In this document: in pieces, positions 23,930-36,668 of the stretch
Numbering within the stretch: position 1 is the first letter of the stretch
How the letters are laid out: each line of letters begins with the position of its first letter
Origin: Strongylocentrotus purpuratus
Taxonomy: Eukaryota > Echinodermata > Echinoidea > Camarodonta > Strongylocentrotidae
Direction: 5' to 3'
Assembly: GCF_000002235.5 (NCBI RefSeq)
Contig: NW_022145611.1
Location: 4,392,754 to 4,456,753, forward strand
Length of the DNA stretch: 64,000 nt
The notes under the pieces: model-generated
Databases searched by the model: none
Told to the model about the DNA's origin: nothing
What the model saw: the letters and a program-made list of their open reading frames with translations, nothing else
Position numbers and translations under genes: made by a program

Positions 23930-26472
23930 TCTCATTTCACAACGCCCCCTATCGTCAGAGCATGGTCAGAGTCAGCAGCCTAACATGTTAGCCTATGGAC
24001 GTTTTTTTTGTAAATCGTTAAAAATTCATTTTTTGTTTAAACGAAAAGCACATCCACCCCGACGTACGTTATCACTAGCTCTTTCATTGGAGCCCTCATG
24101 TCTCATTGACTTTTGAAAGTTCACCCACCGTAATTTTTCAAAATAGGTTGTAAGCTCGTCATTGCCTATAATACACATGTGCAACAAGTCTAACTTTGGA
24201 CTCAGTTTGCCAAGCGATTTGAAGATTATAGGTCGAGCACACGAAACATAAAAAGCATGAATTATCATAGATCACTTCTGCCTATTTCATTATGTCCATT
24301 TCATCCAACCCTCACCGTAATTTTTCAATTTAGTAAGAGCAAACATTTAGCCGAGGTAAGCAAAAACCTGAATATTCATGACACACCATGGACTATTCGG
24401 TACCGTTATTAACAGAGGGGTGCAATCGGTCATCACGTCAAACTCCCCTAATTGCCACCAAGTATTTCATATAATTATATAGTTTGGTATGTTTCTTTTA
24501 CTCACTCATGAAGTATTGAATATCAATGATGGTTTAAAGAAATGTAAAAGAAATTTTAGTTGATATTTATTAACAAAGTAATTTATATTTAGCAAAGGAA
24601 TCTCACATACAAAATTACTATCAAGTGTCGTCTGCTACGCCGATTGTCGCCCGCCCTCGTTAAAGGCACATATTTATCGTTTGGACTGTAAGGTATACCA
24701 GGGAGATTTGTATTTTCCTGCAGTACAACGTATAGCAGGAAAATGTTGTATATGCGGATCCTTTAATGATTACGTAATGGAATTGGCGAGGCGGTATGGT
24801 TTGAATAACTTAGGCAGGTAAAAGTTATTGTATTGAGAAGGAAAGGAATGTTCAGAAAGGCATAGAGAGGGAAGTGGGCGTGGTAGCCATTCTAGCTTTG
24901 CACCTACATCAGTACGAGAATACACCCGACGGCGCGGTGGCCTGTACTTAAAGCGCGCGAACACATCACACCCAATGGCATACACCCGGTACCCTGCAAC
25001 ACAGTGGAACATTCTAAGAAATTAAAAAATTATCTACAAAATGGACCTCTTGAATCATCTGAGAAGTAACTTACCCTATTCTGATGACTTCAATGAATGT
25101 CAAGATAACAATGGCTGCTTTTCCATCCAAAAATAAAACTAGTTTGCAATTAGAAATAGTCAATTTCTCGATAACTTCACAAAATATATTTGCCGCCGCA
25201 TTCAATATGACGTCATTGACAGCTGATTGGCTAGTTTGGTAGTGACGTCGAACGAGCTATGTTTGTGCTGCAGTGATCGAGCGAGCGAAAATGAGACAAT
25301 CGGAGCAATATGCTCCCAATTTTTTAATTATTAATAATTATTGCCAATTTTATATTGAATTAAAGTGCCGTGTAAACGTTTTACTTAAATTACACATTTG
25401 CTTATTATATGAATTTCAAAATAATTTAGAATGTAACAAATTTAATACCAATTTAATTTACTGGATATATTTGTAGGAATAATGCATTATTACCATCACT
25501 CAATTTAGGTTTACTGTCTCTCTCTTTCTTTCATTATCTTTCTCAATTTTAATTGTTGAACAATACGTTGATGTCAGTTGATATATGATTATTGGTCCTG
25601 TGAAGTCCTATGTACCTTATAATTAAGTTTAAATGCGATTGCTCTTGAGTGTTTTTTTTTTCTTTCTTCTTTTCATATCTATGTATTTAAAGTGTCAATT
25701 TATACAGTTTTATTGTACAAAGTATATATACATATAACTATGTTGTGACCCATTTATATGCCTGCCTTTTTTACTGTATGAAATCCAACTTATGGTTGCA
25801 ATAAATGAATGATTTAATTTAAAAACGAGTATACAGTATAGTCGTGATACAGGCCCCATGTTCGTGTTGTAGATCATGCAACGCCGCTGCGCGGGGTCTG
25901 TAGTAGTCTCGTATAGTTTGCTCGTGATACAGGCCTCGCAACTATATCACGAGAATGCCCATTTGGTACCAGGTATACTCGTGATATATACTAGTATAGT
26001 AATTAAGTTAAAAAGCAAATATTGCGGAGCGATTAAAAAATTGAGAACGAACATGCACGTGGTAGATATGATAATGCATATCTGCGATCACGACTGCATC
26101 ACCGATCTCTAGCTAGCTATAGCATAGAAATAAAGATCGGTTAGCGCGCTGCATGTAATTTCTATGACATGCAATGAGGGGTATGATTGGTTAACATTAT
26201 TGTGTTTTACTTACGGTACTAAATTAGATAGGCAATTGCGTTGATGAAAACTAAAGAGCTTACGTTGGTAAAATAATGTTAAAAATTAGTATACGTTAGC
26301 TTTACATCGTCTTAGTATCGTAACTGTTAAGTAACGCAAACACTACTCTGCAAAATCATTGGCTACTAAGCGTACGTTATTGTTTCCTTAGTGATTACGT
26401 TACTAGTTAAGTTTATGGCGGCGATGGCCTTCCATATACTAATGCTTACAAACGTCCTCGTGTACTAGTACA

Positions 26473-26777
26473 CAGTGGCGTACGCAGGATTTTTTCAAGG
26501 GGGAGGGGGGTTAAAATTGGGTCAAAAATTTCGCAACGACTCGGGGGGGGGGGGGGGGGGTCCCGAAATTCGAAATTTTGGCCCATCGACATTCCGTTCC
26601 GTTGGGGGAGGGTAAGGTCATCTTTTTTAGGTCATCTATAAGTTTTTATTTAAAAACAAAAATAAAACAAAACACTCAAAAGGGGGGGGGGGGTATCCCA
26701 AAAACATACACATAACAATAGATCAAGGGGGCGTTTAACCCCAACCCCCCCCCCCCCCCACCCTGCGTACGCGCCTG
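26473..26777. mobile_element. hAT-like MITE, copy 2
   Basis: Counterpart of 17362-17649 with the same CTAGTACA/CTATTACA flanks and termini. It differs mainly in the length of its G runs and C runs, and it was carried along by the segmental duplication. Confidence 0.85.
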
Positions 26778-27745
26778 CTATTACATGTGAATAAGAGAAA
26801 GTACGCACGCCGCACGTCTGTGAAGTAGGGAAAATGCAAATTCATATGACCACTAATCTTGGTGCCAATATATGCTACCATTGTATTTGGACTTCTGGAT
26901 TTTGGAGGCGTTTTGGTGTTTTTTTTTTGTCGTCTAACTTGTCTCGGATAAGATTATCAGTATGGTATGTTATTATGTAATTAAGATCTGTTGAATTCAA
27001 AGACATTAGTGAGTGTCAGTGTAGTGAGTATTAAATGGTATTTAGATCACAACATGACTTTAAAAAAATACGTAGAACTTACTTACTGAGGCGGCGAGGG
27101 TACCTACAATGTACCAGCACAGCTGCAGCCTGGCTGCCCCGCCCCGACAGCGTCTCTATTACGGAAGGTAATATTTGAATATAGACCCTATGAATATTTG
27201 CGTTGGTACGGTGAGGTGGAGATCAAATTCAAAATTAAATCGGCCAGATTCTGGACTAAATTAACCAGTATATCGCAATGATTATGGAGAAGTTACGACC
27301 TGGGTAGTCATTCGTTTACGGTAAGCCTCCCGATTTTGTCGCAATATCACTTATTTAAAGTAGACTAAACTTAGCTTTGCATTTGTAATTTTTGTATGAA
27401 ATCTCATATTTGATAAATTATCGCATCAGATTCTGTGTGCGTGCGTATCATGAATATTGATGACTAGCGCATGACGTATAGGTCCTATTGAGCCAATCAA
27501 ATGCAGCGACAGGATAAAACCTTACGGGGAAAAAAAGACACGCCCCGGCACCGACAGGTGCTGAGCTAGCCCGAATTTTCTGTCTCTTTCGTCCGTTAAG
27601 CCTCTTAGGGTACGTTTATGCTCAATTTTGAAGGCAGAATGAGCGATTTGAAACGCTCATCGTAAAGGCTCATCGTAATCGCAGTTCCACGGTGTACTGT
27701 TTATGCTCACTTCTCTGGCTCCTCCAGGCACGATTCTGGCTCAGA

Positions 27746-28339
27746 GCCTTCTTCTTCTTCTTTTTCTTCCTGTACTTATTATCATTTCTATCATCAATTT
27801 AAAGTTGTTAATATTATCTTTAAAAGTTTTTTTGCTTATCTGTCTGTAAATATTACTACTTTAACTCATTAATTTTATACATGACTGTCGGGGACCCCAC
27901 TTGAAAATAAGCTCTCGAGTTTGCGTGGGCTATCCTGTTCAAGCTGACTTCATTTTGATCTGTTATTCTTGTATATTGTTGTATGTTGGAAGCTTGGCGA
28001 ATATAAATCAATCAATCAATCAGGAGTATATTCCTCGTGGTGTAAGTCCCGTCCTTTGGGAAATTTGATGATCTTAACTCGCAAGGGGAACTCGCACCAC
28101 GAGGAATATATCAACAGTTTTATCGTGTTTTAAGTCAGATTCTTTTGATATTAGCGATAAACTATAACAGCAAATGTTCATTTAACACCTCTAGGTAAAT
28201 TGAATATGATCAAAAATATGACCCTAAACACTATAAAACTGTCTATATATTCCTCGTAGTCCGAGTCCCCCTTACGTGTATAACAAAAAGTTTTTTAAAA
28301 AGGAGAATTTTCTCACGAATTATGAAAAAAGAGCTCTTA

Positions 28340-28370
<31 letters not shown>

Positions 28371-29205
28371 CCCGCTTATTCACCGGCTGGCTGAGTCACC
28401 GCTAAAAGTCCCCTCCAATATTGGCTAAAAAAGAAGGGGAAAAAAAGAGTGCTCTTACAATATTAAGCGAAAGATAATCATAACTTTTGGCTGCCTTACC
28501 GAATAGCTCAACAATATATTTCCCTGTTTTTTTTTTAAAGATAGTTTTTGAGCATCATTTTAGTGAATAGAAAACCGTTTAGAAGGAAATTCGATTGAAG
28601 TTCTCTTACGCACACTTTCCTCCGTGAAATGCATTTAAAAAAAAAAAAAATCGTTTTCGAGGGTTGCCAATGAAAAATGAATAAACAGTAGAAAGAGACC
28701 CTAAATAAAGAAATAAACAGCTTGGTCGGTTTGGTTTAAGGCATTAAATTCAAAAACCCGGACAGCTTTATCTTTATTATCCATATAAATAACGTCTATT
28801 ATCACTCTCAGATGGAAGATAATACCAATCCGAAATGCATTAAGCACGTCTAGACATAAAGGTCGAATCATCAACTTTATTTTTCTTATTCTTCTTTTAC
28901 ATTTCGAAGCGTTGCATGGGATCTTAATCCTGTCTTTGTACATACATCAATGCCCCCATTTAAGCATACTTTGAATCTGGTCACGCTCCGAAAAGTTCGT
29001 GGCCTAGAATCTTGTTTCTTTTGATGATCAAATAAAGAAAGCACCCTTTATAGATCAGGGAGAGTGTGAAAAGAAAGCACACAGTAGGAGCAGTGCAATT
29101 TAAATATCAAGGGATGGATTAGAGTTTATTTCTAAAAATGAAATGAAAGGGTGTTTTTTTTTATTCCAAGAGTCCTTTCATTTCATTTTAGAGATAACCT
29201 CTCTT
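27746..29205. repeat. Duplicated module A, copy 3
   Basis: LINE 3' tail to about 28021, foldback, long poly-C tract (near 28340-28370), and the conserved stretch to about 29205, where similarity to copies 1 and 2 stops after ataacctctctttccc. It is the partial third unit that ends the tandem array. Confidence 0.8.
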
Positions 29206-29387
29206 TCCCTCCTACATTGTTATGTAACTAGTCAAGTTTGGCCCCATTTAAAACTCAATGATCTATTACATTAAATTAATCATTAAGAATCATTAAAAAT
29301 AATCATTGAATAACAAGGAAGAGTGGTACAGGGAGTGCGTTTGGGTATTTGGATGGCGGCCTCAAAAAAAAGAAAAAAAAATCTTAA

Positions 29388-29753
29388 AGGTAAAGACCAG
29401 TATTGGAAACGCCCCAATTTCAAAAAATGAAATGGAAGCTCTCATTACCAATCATGTGAAAGAATATGTTTTGACTAATACATGATGATAACAAATTTGC
29501 CGGGAAACCGCCTACTAATTCATATATTTGGTAAATTTGTTTCTCTCATGGTCTGTGAGAGATATAGGGTAGTCCCATATACATCTTTCTGTGTATAGTG
29601 CTTGTAACTTTACGAAGAATGGGCCAAATTTCTTATCATTTTGATGATTCCAGAACCTTGCAGATGCTAGATGCTAGATGATCAACCTTTTCTGATCGAT
29701 TCTACAACGTTTCTTTCACAATGCAATCGCATGACCATAACTGGTCTTTACCT
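29388..29753. mobile_element. MITE with TTAA target site, complete
   Basis: AGGTAAAGACCAGTATTGG at the left and its inverse ACTGGTCTTTACCT at the right, flanked by TTAA on both sides. It is 366 bp and non-coding. It shares its sequence with 34727-35101, 2683-3065 and the fragment at 1600. A TTAA duplication is typical of piggyBac and Kolobok elements. Confidence 0.9.
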
Positions 29754-29827
29754 TTAAGGTAAACCTTAAAATGAAAAAGTGTTCAAACGATCTTTGTGTA
29801 TGAGTTCGTGAGTGTGTTGTGCAAGTG

Positions 29828-29950
29828 TATATATATATATATATATATTGTGTGCGTGTGTGTGTGTGTTGTGCGCGCGCGTGTGTGTGTGCGCGTGTGC
29901 GTGCGTGTGTGTGTGTGCGTGCATGTGCACGCGAGCGTGTTTGTTTGTAT
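29828..29950. repeat. TA, TG and CG dinucleotide microsatellite
   Basis: (TA)n followed by alternating TG and CG repeats, with Z-DNA potential. Reading frames on both strands are simple-sequence artefacts. Confidence 0.9.
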
Positions 29951-30049
29951 GTGTTTGTATTTAGTGTTAAAGTCAATGGGGAAAAAATTACAGGGTCAAT
30001 GAGAATACATGGGTCTTCAGAATATTGGATTTTTTTTTTGATGGTGTAA

Positions 30050-30385
30050 AACGTGTACAAAATGAATGGAAGTTTTTTTATAACACGCATATCAATGGAG
30101 AAAAAAGGGAATATCACGTGTACAAAATGAATGGAAGCTATTATTATGGAGAACGGCTGACTTATAACACGCGTGTCTATGGGATTTTGACATATTTAAA
30201 TTAAATAGATATTTTTCATTTTGGACTTGTGTGTTGTTGTTTTTTTAGCAAAAAGTGACTTACAACACGCGTTTCTATGTGAATTTTGACATATTTAAAT
30301 TACATAGATTTTTTTTCAGTTTGGACTTTTTTGTTTTTTCTAGCAAAAAGTGACTTACAACACGTGTTTCTATGTGAATTTTTAC
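30050..30385 (+). repeat. Imperfect ~100-bp tandem repeat
   Basis: acgtgtacaaaatgaatggaag occurs twice (30050, 30117). The block gacttataacacgcgtgtctatggga...tttggact recurs about every 100 bp (30158, 30248, 30349). It lies just upstream of the first visible GMF coding exon. Confidence 0.75.
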
Positions 30386-30891
30386 ATTTTCATTTTCACT
30401 TAAAGATTTGTTAGGAATTGTTGACGTTTTGAATATTGGATGGGTATTTTTAGAATTGTTAGCTTTTTCATGCTGAAGTAGCCTCCTGGGAACTTTACTC
30501 TACCTTTGGCTTTGGCATTTTACTGTCCAGAGCGGATGATTCTAATTCTACTTGTGACCAAAATTAAGGAAAATGCGCTAGTTTATTACAGGAGTGATAG
30601 AGCTTTGCTCATCTTCCTCATGTTCCAGTTGATTTTGAACTGATATGGCACATGCAATATCATCTACATTACAAAAACGTTGACTCCTGACCGGGGTTAG
30701 CATAGTAATTCTAGTGATGGTCAGGTTGAGGTAAATTATGGAATACAGAAAAGACTGATTTTGTGTTGCCAATTTGAAGCTAACTTCACGAAAAAAAAGA
30801 AGGTGAGGGTAATGATGCTGAAAGATTGCTCTATAGTTTGATGCATATTAATAATTGATATAGAATTTTTAATTTCTCTTTTTAGGCAGCG

Positions 30892-33800
30892 AAAATAAAA
30901 GTGTGTGACTTGGACCCGGAAGTAAAATCGCTGGTTAAGAAGTTTCGTTTGAGAAAGGAGAAAACCGATGCAGCAATAGTATGTAAGTATGTTGCTATAG
31001 CCACCACTGGATGTATATAATGACACACTGTACCAAATAAATGACTTCAGTAAAATATCCCTGTGTTGGGCGTTGGGGTCTGCATGTTTTCCTTTTTTTG
31101 CAGGCTAGCTGGAGTACGCAAGTGGCTGCAGGAGGCTGTTGGACATGTCCAATACAATCTGCATGTTTGGCCGTGTTATGTGATGAACTTGGTGACTCAT
31201 GCAGCCATTGCAAGTATGTGTTCAGTCCTACGTCCAGGAGCTGCACGTTTGAAATGTAACCAGATACATGTATGTGTATGTGTCTAAGATTCTCTTTAGT
31301 ACAGAGCAAATGGGAATGAACCTTGCAAGATACACCTTTAAATTGCCAATTTGTGTTTGACCATGATAAGCTGTTTTACCCATCAGCGGCAATTGCAAAT
31401 AATAGATTGGACCTGTTTCAGGTAGTACTTCTCACAGCATACAGTTGTATTCTGGAAAGATAATACATAGTGATGAATTTGGTAAAAAATTTGCATTTCT
31501 TGGTGCATATTGTTGATTTTTAAGACAAAAATATGGACTTTATTCTCGCTATATCCTCCCATTCCTGTCTCAAGAAAATTAGAGGGTATTATCTACAAAC
31601 TCCAGACTCAGTTATGCTGATTTCTTTTGATTGATAAGCATGACTTTGATTGGTTTGAAAGCCTGGCTACTTCAAGCAATCAAAACTTCTGCTTTCATGG
31701 TATTCATTGTTTGAAGTGATAAGATATTAGACAAGGCTGTGGTTTGAAGCTCACAAACAGTTTTAGTCAAATAAAGAAAATTGAAACGAAATGTGTCATT
31801 TATAGTATTCTCAAGGTTGTTGAAATTGTGATTTGAAGAAAAGAAGGTATTATTATATTCAATTTTTTCTTCTTTAAACAAAACTCAAGGTCATGTGTGA
31901 TTAAAACTTGTTTGCATAGCTGGAGGTATAATGATGTTTTGCATTACCTGTAAAGTAACCCATCATTGAAAGGAAGGAATTTGCTATTTTGGTATAAAAA
32001 GTTAACATGAGGTTTGAAATTTGTGAAATTGAGGTCAAGGTGATTTAAATTGCATCGACCCTGATAGTTCTCCTTCATAATTATATTGTTCAAAAGATGA
32101 ACGTGGAAGACATTTTCATACTTCATCTATGATTTCCAAGGAAATAGTGTAAATATCTGGAAAGATGCCAGACAACAGTTTCTTATATACTGATTAGATA
32201 GTGTTTTTTATTTTTTTATTTTGGTTGATGGGTAATTACATATTTCAAAATAATGGTACATTTTTAGCTATATATTTCACTTTTACAGATATAAATCTGC
32301 CTTAAGATTAAAGTTGAAAGAATATTAACCAAATCCTTTTCTTTCTTTAATTTCCCCCATGCAGTGAAAATAGACACTAGTAGGCTCATGGTAATTTTGG
32401 ATGAGCAGTATGAGGTAAATATAAAGAGCACACTTTTCTCAGTTTTCCTTGAAACGAGGGATAATCTGGAAAATGTATCCCCCATTTGCAAGTCAGGGAA
32501 ATGTCAGAGACTTTGAAAAGTATCACTACAAATTAGGATGTACAAGTTTTCCAAGAACCCATTCAAATGCAAGAATTGAATTTTAACACATTTCATTGGA
32601 TGTTGGTGAACCTGTTCTTTTTAAATTTTCATGAAATGATGCCAAGGGAATTTCATTACTCCCCCCCCCCCCCCTCCATAGTCGCTCTCTCATATTATGT
32701 CTCCAAACAGAGTGTCTTCACAGGATGATTGACTTTGTTGGCTTTTTATGCTAGGTTTATATTATGTTCCCGCCGGCCATGGCAATCACGTTTCAGGCAA
32801 CCTTGGATAAAACAGTATGGACGTGAGACATCGCGGAGAGACGGAATGGGAAAACGTGACAGGCCATGGATGCAGGGCCAGATTTTTAAACTGTCAAAAA
32901 AATTGCCACGGCAGTCACGGTGCGGATCAAAAACCTAGTAGGCCGAAGTAAAATGGATGATCGCAACAAACGTGACAGTACGTAATACAAAACTTGGCAA
33001 GATCTAACAAAACTTGAAAACGGAGATAAAATGGCCAAATCCCACAGCGCACTACGTTTCATGCAAACGGCCTGTCGGGGCCGCTGGCAACATAATTTTA
33101 ACCTGGCATAAGTGTTGACAATACCTTCTTAATGATCTTGCAATTTTGAAACTCCATCAAGGAAACATCAGGGAAAAGTCTGGAGTCTTGCTGTTATGAA
33201 ATTGTGGGAACCCTTTTTATAGAATGACTAGAATTTGGAATACTGTCTTGTTTTGAGTCACATGGTGTAAGCCATGTCAAAGTTGTGAGTTAAACTTAAG
33301 GCGCTTCTGGCTCTCAGCAGACATTGTGGTTCATCAGGGTTGGTGCTTATGTCCTTGAAACATGCAAAGTTTGTTTTTGCTGTGGCTTTCCTTTTTTGTG
33401 ACATTTTAATGCCCTATGTGGACAAGAGCTCTATTCTTTATACTTCCATTTCAGATATTGAACAACAACAAGAAAAAAAAAAATCTAAATCACAAAGTAA
33501 ATTCTAATTTTGTGATTTATGTCATGTCATGTGGTGGAAGATAACAAAAGGATGAAAATATAAAAGATATGCTAGTGATAAGACAGAGCTATGAAGTTGA
33601 ATTGTTTTCGATACCTATGCTTTTTTAGAACATGACACCAGATGAGTTACAGGGAGAACTGCCTGAACATCAACCAAGATATGTACTCTATAGTTACTGT
33701 CTTCACCATGACGATGGAAGAATATCATACCCCCTTTGCCTCGTTTTTATATGTCCTCAAGGTGTGTATTCAGTCTACTTCAATCTATTTCATCCAAATG

Positions 33801-36668
33801 AAAATATAGAGTATTAGGAAGACTCTCATGGTTTATCATGTACGTCCTTGACTTTTACCTCCAAAACATGTAGGACAACTGCTCCCAAGGACACCCAACC
33901 CTCCTAAAAAAATGTTAAAAATATCCCTCCAACAAGTACTTAACCCTAATAAGGCCGGGGGGGGGGGGCATTATGCCCCCCCCCCCCTCCACGATTATTC
34001 GGGAACGCATTCGGGATTATTCGGGAACGCATATGGATGGCGCCCCGCCGCTCGCTGACTTTTTTGTTTCGAGTCTTGCGCATCTTTAAAAAAAAAAATG
34101 AAAATCGGACCTACAGTTACAAGGTCACGTGACCATTTGTCTTTGTATGTCAGCCCGAAAATCGCTCATTTTTGTGATTTGTGTACAAAACGTATGGAAA
34201 TGTCATTTTTCCTAAAAATAGATCAAACATTGGTTATTGGGTCTTGTTTATAGTTTAGGGGGTTGTTTTGGGGTCAAATAGTTGAATTGTAGTAAGAAAT
34301 GAAATTAAAAAAAAAAAAAAAAAAATACATAAGTTAAAAAACAATGAAATACATAAGAAATTATCAAAACAATAGATAACATAAGGAATGAGCTGGCTCT
34401 TCCAATTTTTTTTATCGTATTATTATTCCAAATGGTCTAATGAATATATATGGTGAAGAAAAATGCTTAAATATGATTAATAGATGATTTATGGGTAAAC
34501 ATGTGATTTTATGACCTTATTTGCATAAATTACCATAAATATGGAAATGAGTGAATTTTTCAAAAAATTGAAATTACCATACTATTCTTTACACTACACT
34601 TGACATGCATGAAAATTTTCGCGGAGATCGGCAGTTTCACGGCGGAGATCTTAAGGGTGGGCCATAATGCCCCCCCCCCCCCCGGCCGTACTAAGACCTC
34701 AAATAGCCCCGGCTTTTTAGGGTTAAAGACAAAGACCAGTTATGGTCATGAGATTGGATTGTGAAATCGATCAGAAAAGGTTGATCATCTAGCATAGATG
34801 TACTGCAAGGTTCTTGAATCATCAAAATGATAAGAAATTTGGCCCAGTCTTCATAAAGTTACAAGCACTGTACACAGAAAGAGTATATGGCACTACGCAC
34901 ACGTAGGCGACACGTGCGTTTTTATATCTCACATACCAATAGATAAACTAATTTAACAAATATATCAATTAGTAGGCGGTTTCCCGGCAAAATTTGTATC
35001 ATCATGTATTATTCAAACCATATTCTTTCACATGATTGGTAATAAGAGCTTCCATTTCATTTTTTTTTAAATTGGGGCGTTTCCAATACTGGTCTTTACC
35101 TTTAAGGGACTTTTGAATTGGGGGGGGGGGGGTAGTTGCCAATGCGTTATGTCCATGGGATAGTTATCCTAGGGGTGTATTTGGCCTTTGGGGACAGTTC
35201 TATGAAAAAACTGTCCACAGGAACATGTAGTTGTCTAATAGCTGGTAAGTTTCAGATCGGGGCTTGAGAGGGGGGGGGGGGGTAGTCGTCTAGGGGGTAG
35301 TTGTCGTAGTTGTCGTAGAATCGATTGTATATTGAAAAATTAAAAAAATTAAATTAAAAAAATTGAAGACATTGTACAAGCATATGCATCTTGAATCATT
35401 TCTGATGTGTGTGATGGTCCTTATAAGCTAATGTTCGGTATGTGTAGATCAGTTTGTGTGAAGTTGTGCTACGGTATATTACAATAATCTAATAAAATTG
35501 GCATTAGAAGCTTAAAGGAAAGCTGAATAAGAAAACTAATTGTAAACAATATGGATATATTGCACATTTACATAAAAGTTTTCATCACTCTTCTAATAAC
35601 GAAGAGTAGAGTTCACTCTTTGTGATCTGTGTTTTCTTTCATTTTATGTTAGGAACCAAACCAGAACTAGCAATGATGTACGGCGGTAGTTGTTTAGAAC
35701 TTCAGAATATAATGGGTCTTTCGAAGGTATGTGTAAATACTGTGATAATATAGCCATGTCTTAGCTCTGGGTGGTGTTCTGACTTTGTTTTATTTTCAGT
35801 GGCGGATCCAGGAATTTCTTGCCGGGGGGGGGGGGCACCCGGTTGGAAAGAAAACATATATATATATATGTTTTTAGTCCCCCCCAAAAAATCGCAACGA
35901 CTCAGCCAGCTGCTGAATAAGCGGGGGGGGGGGGGGAGTGGGGGGTGGGGGGGGGGGGGTGGGGGTAAGAGGACACTTTTGCTTTGTTTTTGGTCAAGAC
36001 ATTTTTTAATTGGGAAATTTGCTCCGTTGGGGGGGGGGGGTAAGGTCACCTTTTTAGGTCAGCCATTGGCATATTTTATTTATTTTCTTCGGGAAAAAAA
36101 AAAAAAAAAAAAAAAAAAATCGCATTTTTTTTTTGGCCGGGGGGGCACGACCCTTTTTTTAGTACATTTTGGGCGAATTTAGGGCTGATTTTAACATATT
36201 TTTTGTTGGCCGGGGGGCACGTGCCTCCTATGCCCCCTCCCCCTGGATCCGCCACTGACTTTTTAATAATTTTTTTGATGGTTTGAATTGGCATAACAAA
36301 TTTGAAATTGTAACTTTTCATAGGTGTGTGTGCAGGTAGGCTCGGTCATCTATTGGTAGTCATTTACCAATGATGTGCTTAAAGTTTAGAACTGTTATGA
36401 CAAGTAAAATAAAGATGAAATGATTTTCAGAATATAGCCTTTTTCTATATTTTACTTATAATTGTGTTTTTCATTCTAACATTCATGTACATGTTCACTG
36501 TATTTCACTGAATAATATACAAGTAAATTGCATTTTAATACCATTTTATTACTCAACTTTATTTTCTTTTTCTCCATTTTCTTATCTCTCTATTTGCAGC
36601 GCTCTGAGTTGAGGGAGCTGGAAGAATTCACAGAGGAATGGTTGAAAAAAGAATTAGAATTTTGTTAA
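30892..36668 (+). CDS. GMF: Glia maturation factor (GMF), five visible coding exons
   Basis: GMF is a cytoplasmic ADF/cofilin-fold protein that binds Arp2/3, debranches actin and blocks nucleation. Coding exons: 30892-30982 ([22 protein letters not shown]), 32365-32414 ([16 protein letters not shown]), 33629-33761 ([20 protein letters not shown], then [14 protein letters not shown]), 35653-35726 ([11 protein letters not shown]) and 36600-36668 ([17 protein letters not shown], stop TAA). All junctions have GT/AG and matching phases (1,0,1,0). The 138 codons seen compare with about 142 residues in vertebrate GMFB/GMFG, so only a few N-terminal residues are missing. The acceptor of the first exon is at 30885 or 30889, and the tiny ATG exon was not found; it may lie in or beyond the upstream repeats. 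Introns 2-4 carry several MITEs. Confidence 0.95.
32749..33108. mobile_element. TIR element in GMF intron, TA target site
   Basis: Inverted termini TGCTAGGTTTATATTATG and CATAATTTTAACCTGGCA (imperfect), flanked by TA on both sides. It is 360 bp with no reading frame. A TA duplication suggests a Tc1/mariner-type or similar element. Confidence 0.75.
33944..34722. mobile_element. piggyBac-like TIR element in GMF intron
   Basis: CCCTAATAAGGCCGGGG at the left and its inverse CCCCGGCTTTTTAGGG at the right, flanked by TTAA (33940-33943 and 34723-34726). Near each end is a G/C-run motif with cattatgcccc. It is 779 bp and non-coding. CCC termini and TTAA fit piggyBac-type non-autonomous elements. Confidence 0.8.
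34727..35101. mobile_element. MITE with TTAA target site, reverse copy
   Basis: Reverse-orientation relative of 29388-29753 (right end ACTGGTCTTTACCT), flanked by TTAA at 34723-34726 and 35102-35105. It abuts the preceding element and uses the same TTAA. Confidence 0.9.
35797..36257. mobile_element. CAGTGGCGGATCCAGG-type TIR element in GMF intron 4
   Basis: CAGTGGCGGATCCAGG at the left and its exact inverse CCTGGATCCGCCACTG at the right. It is 461 bp of G runs, A runs and short unique sequence without a transposase. No clean target duplication was seen (left tttatttt, right actttttaa). Confidence 0.85.

Larger units (their letters stand above)
22091..27745. repeat. Tandem segmental duplication, copy 2 (modules B2 and C2)
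   Basis: Collinear with 10425-20480. B2 is 22091-27060 and C2 27062-27745. It lacks the foldback, the hairpin, the local tandem duplication and the 1.85-kb segment, but has a 369-bp deletion in the decayed LINE. It therefore serves as the empty-site reference for copy 1. Confidence 0.85.

Noticed and set aside
29716-30117. 133-codon minus-strand frame with Arg/Thr/His repeats
   Set aside because: Most of it is the TG/CG microsatellite read in one frame.
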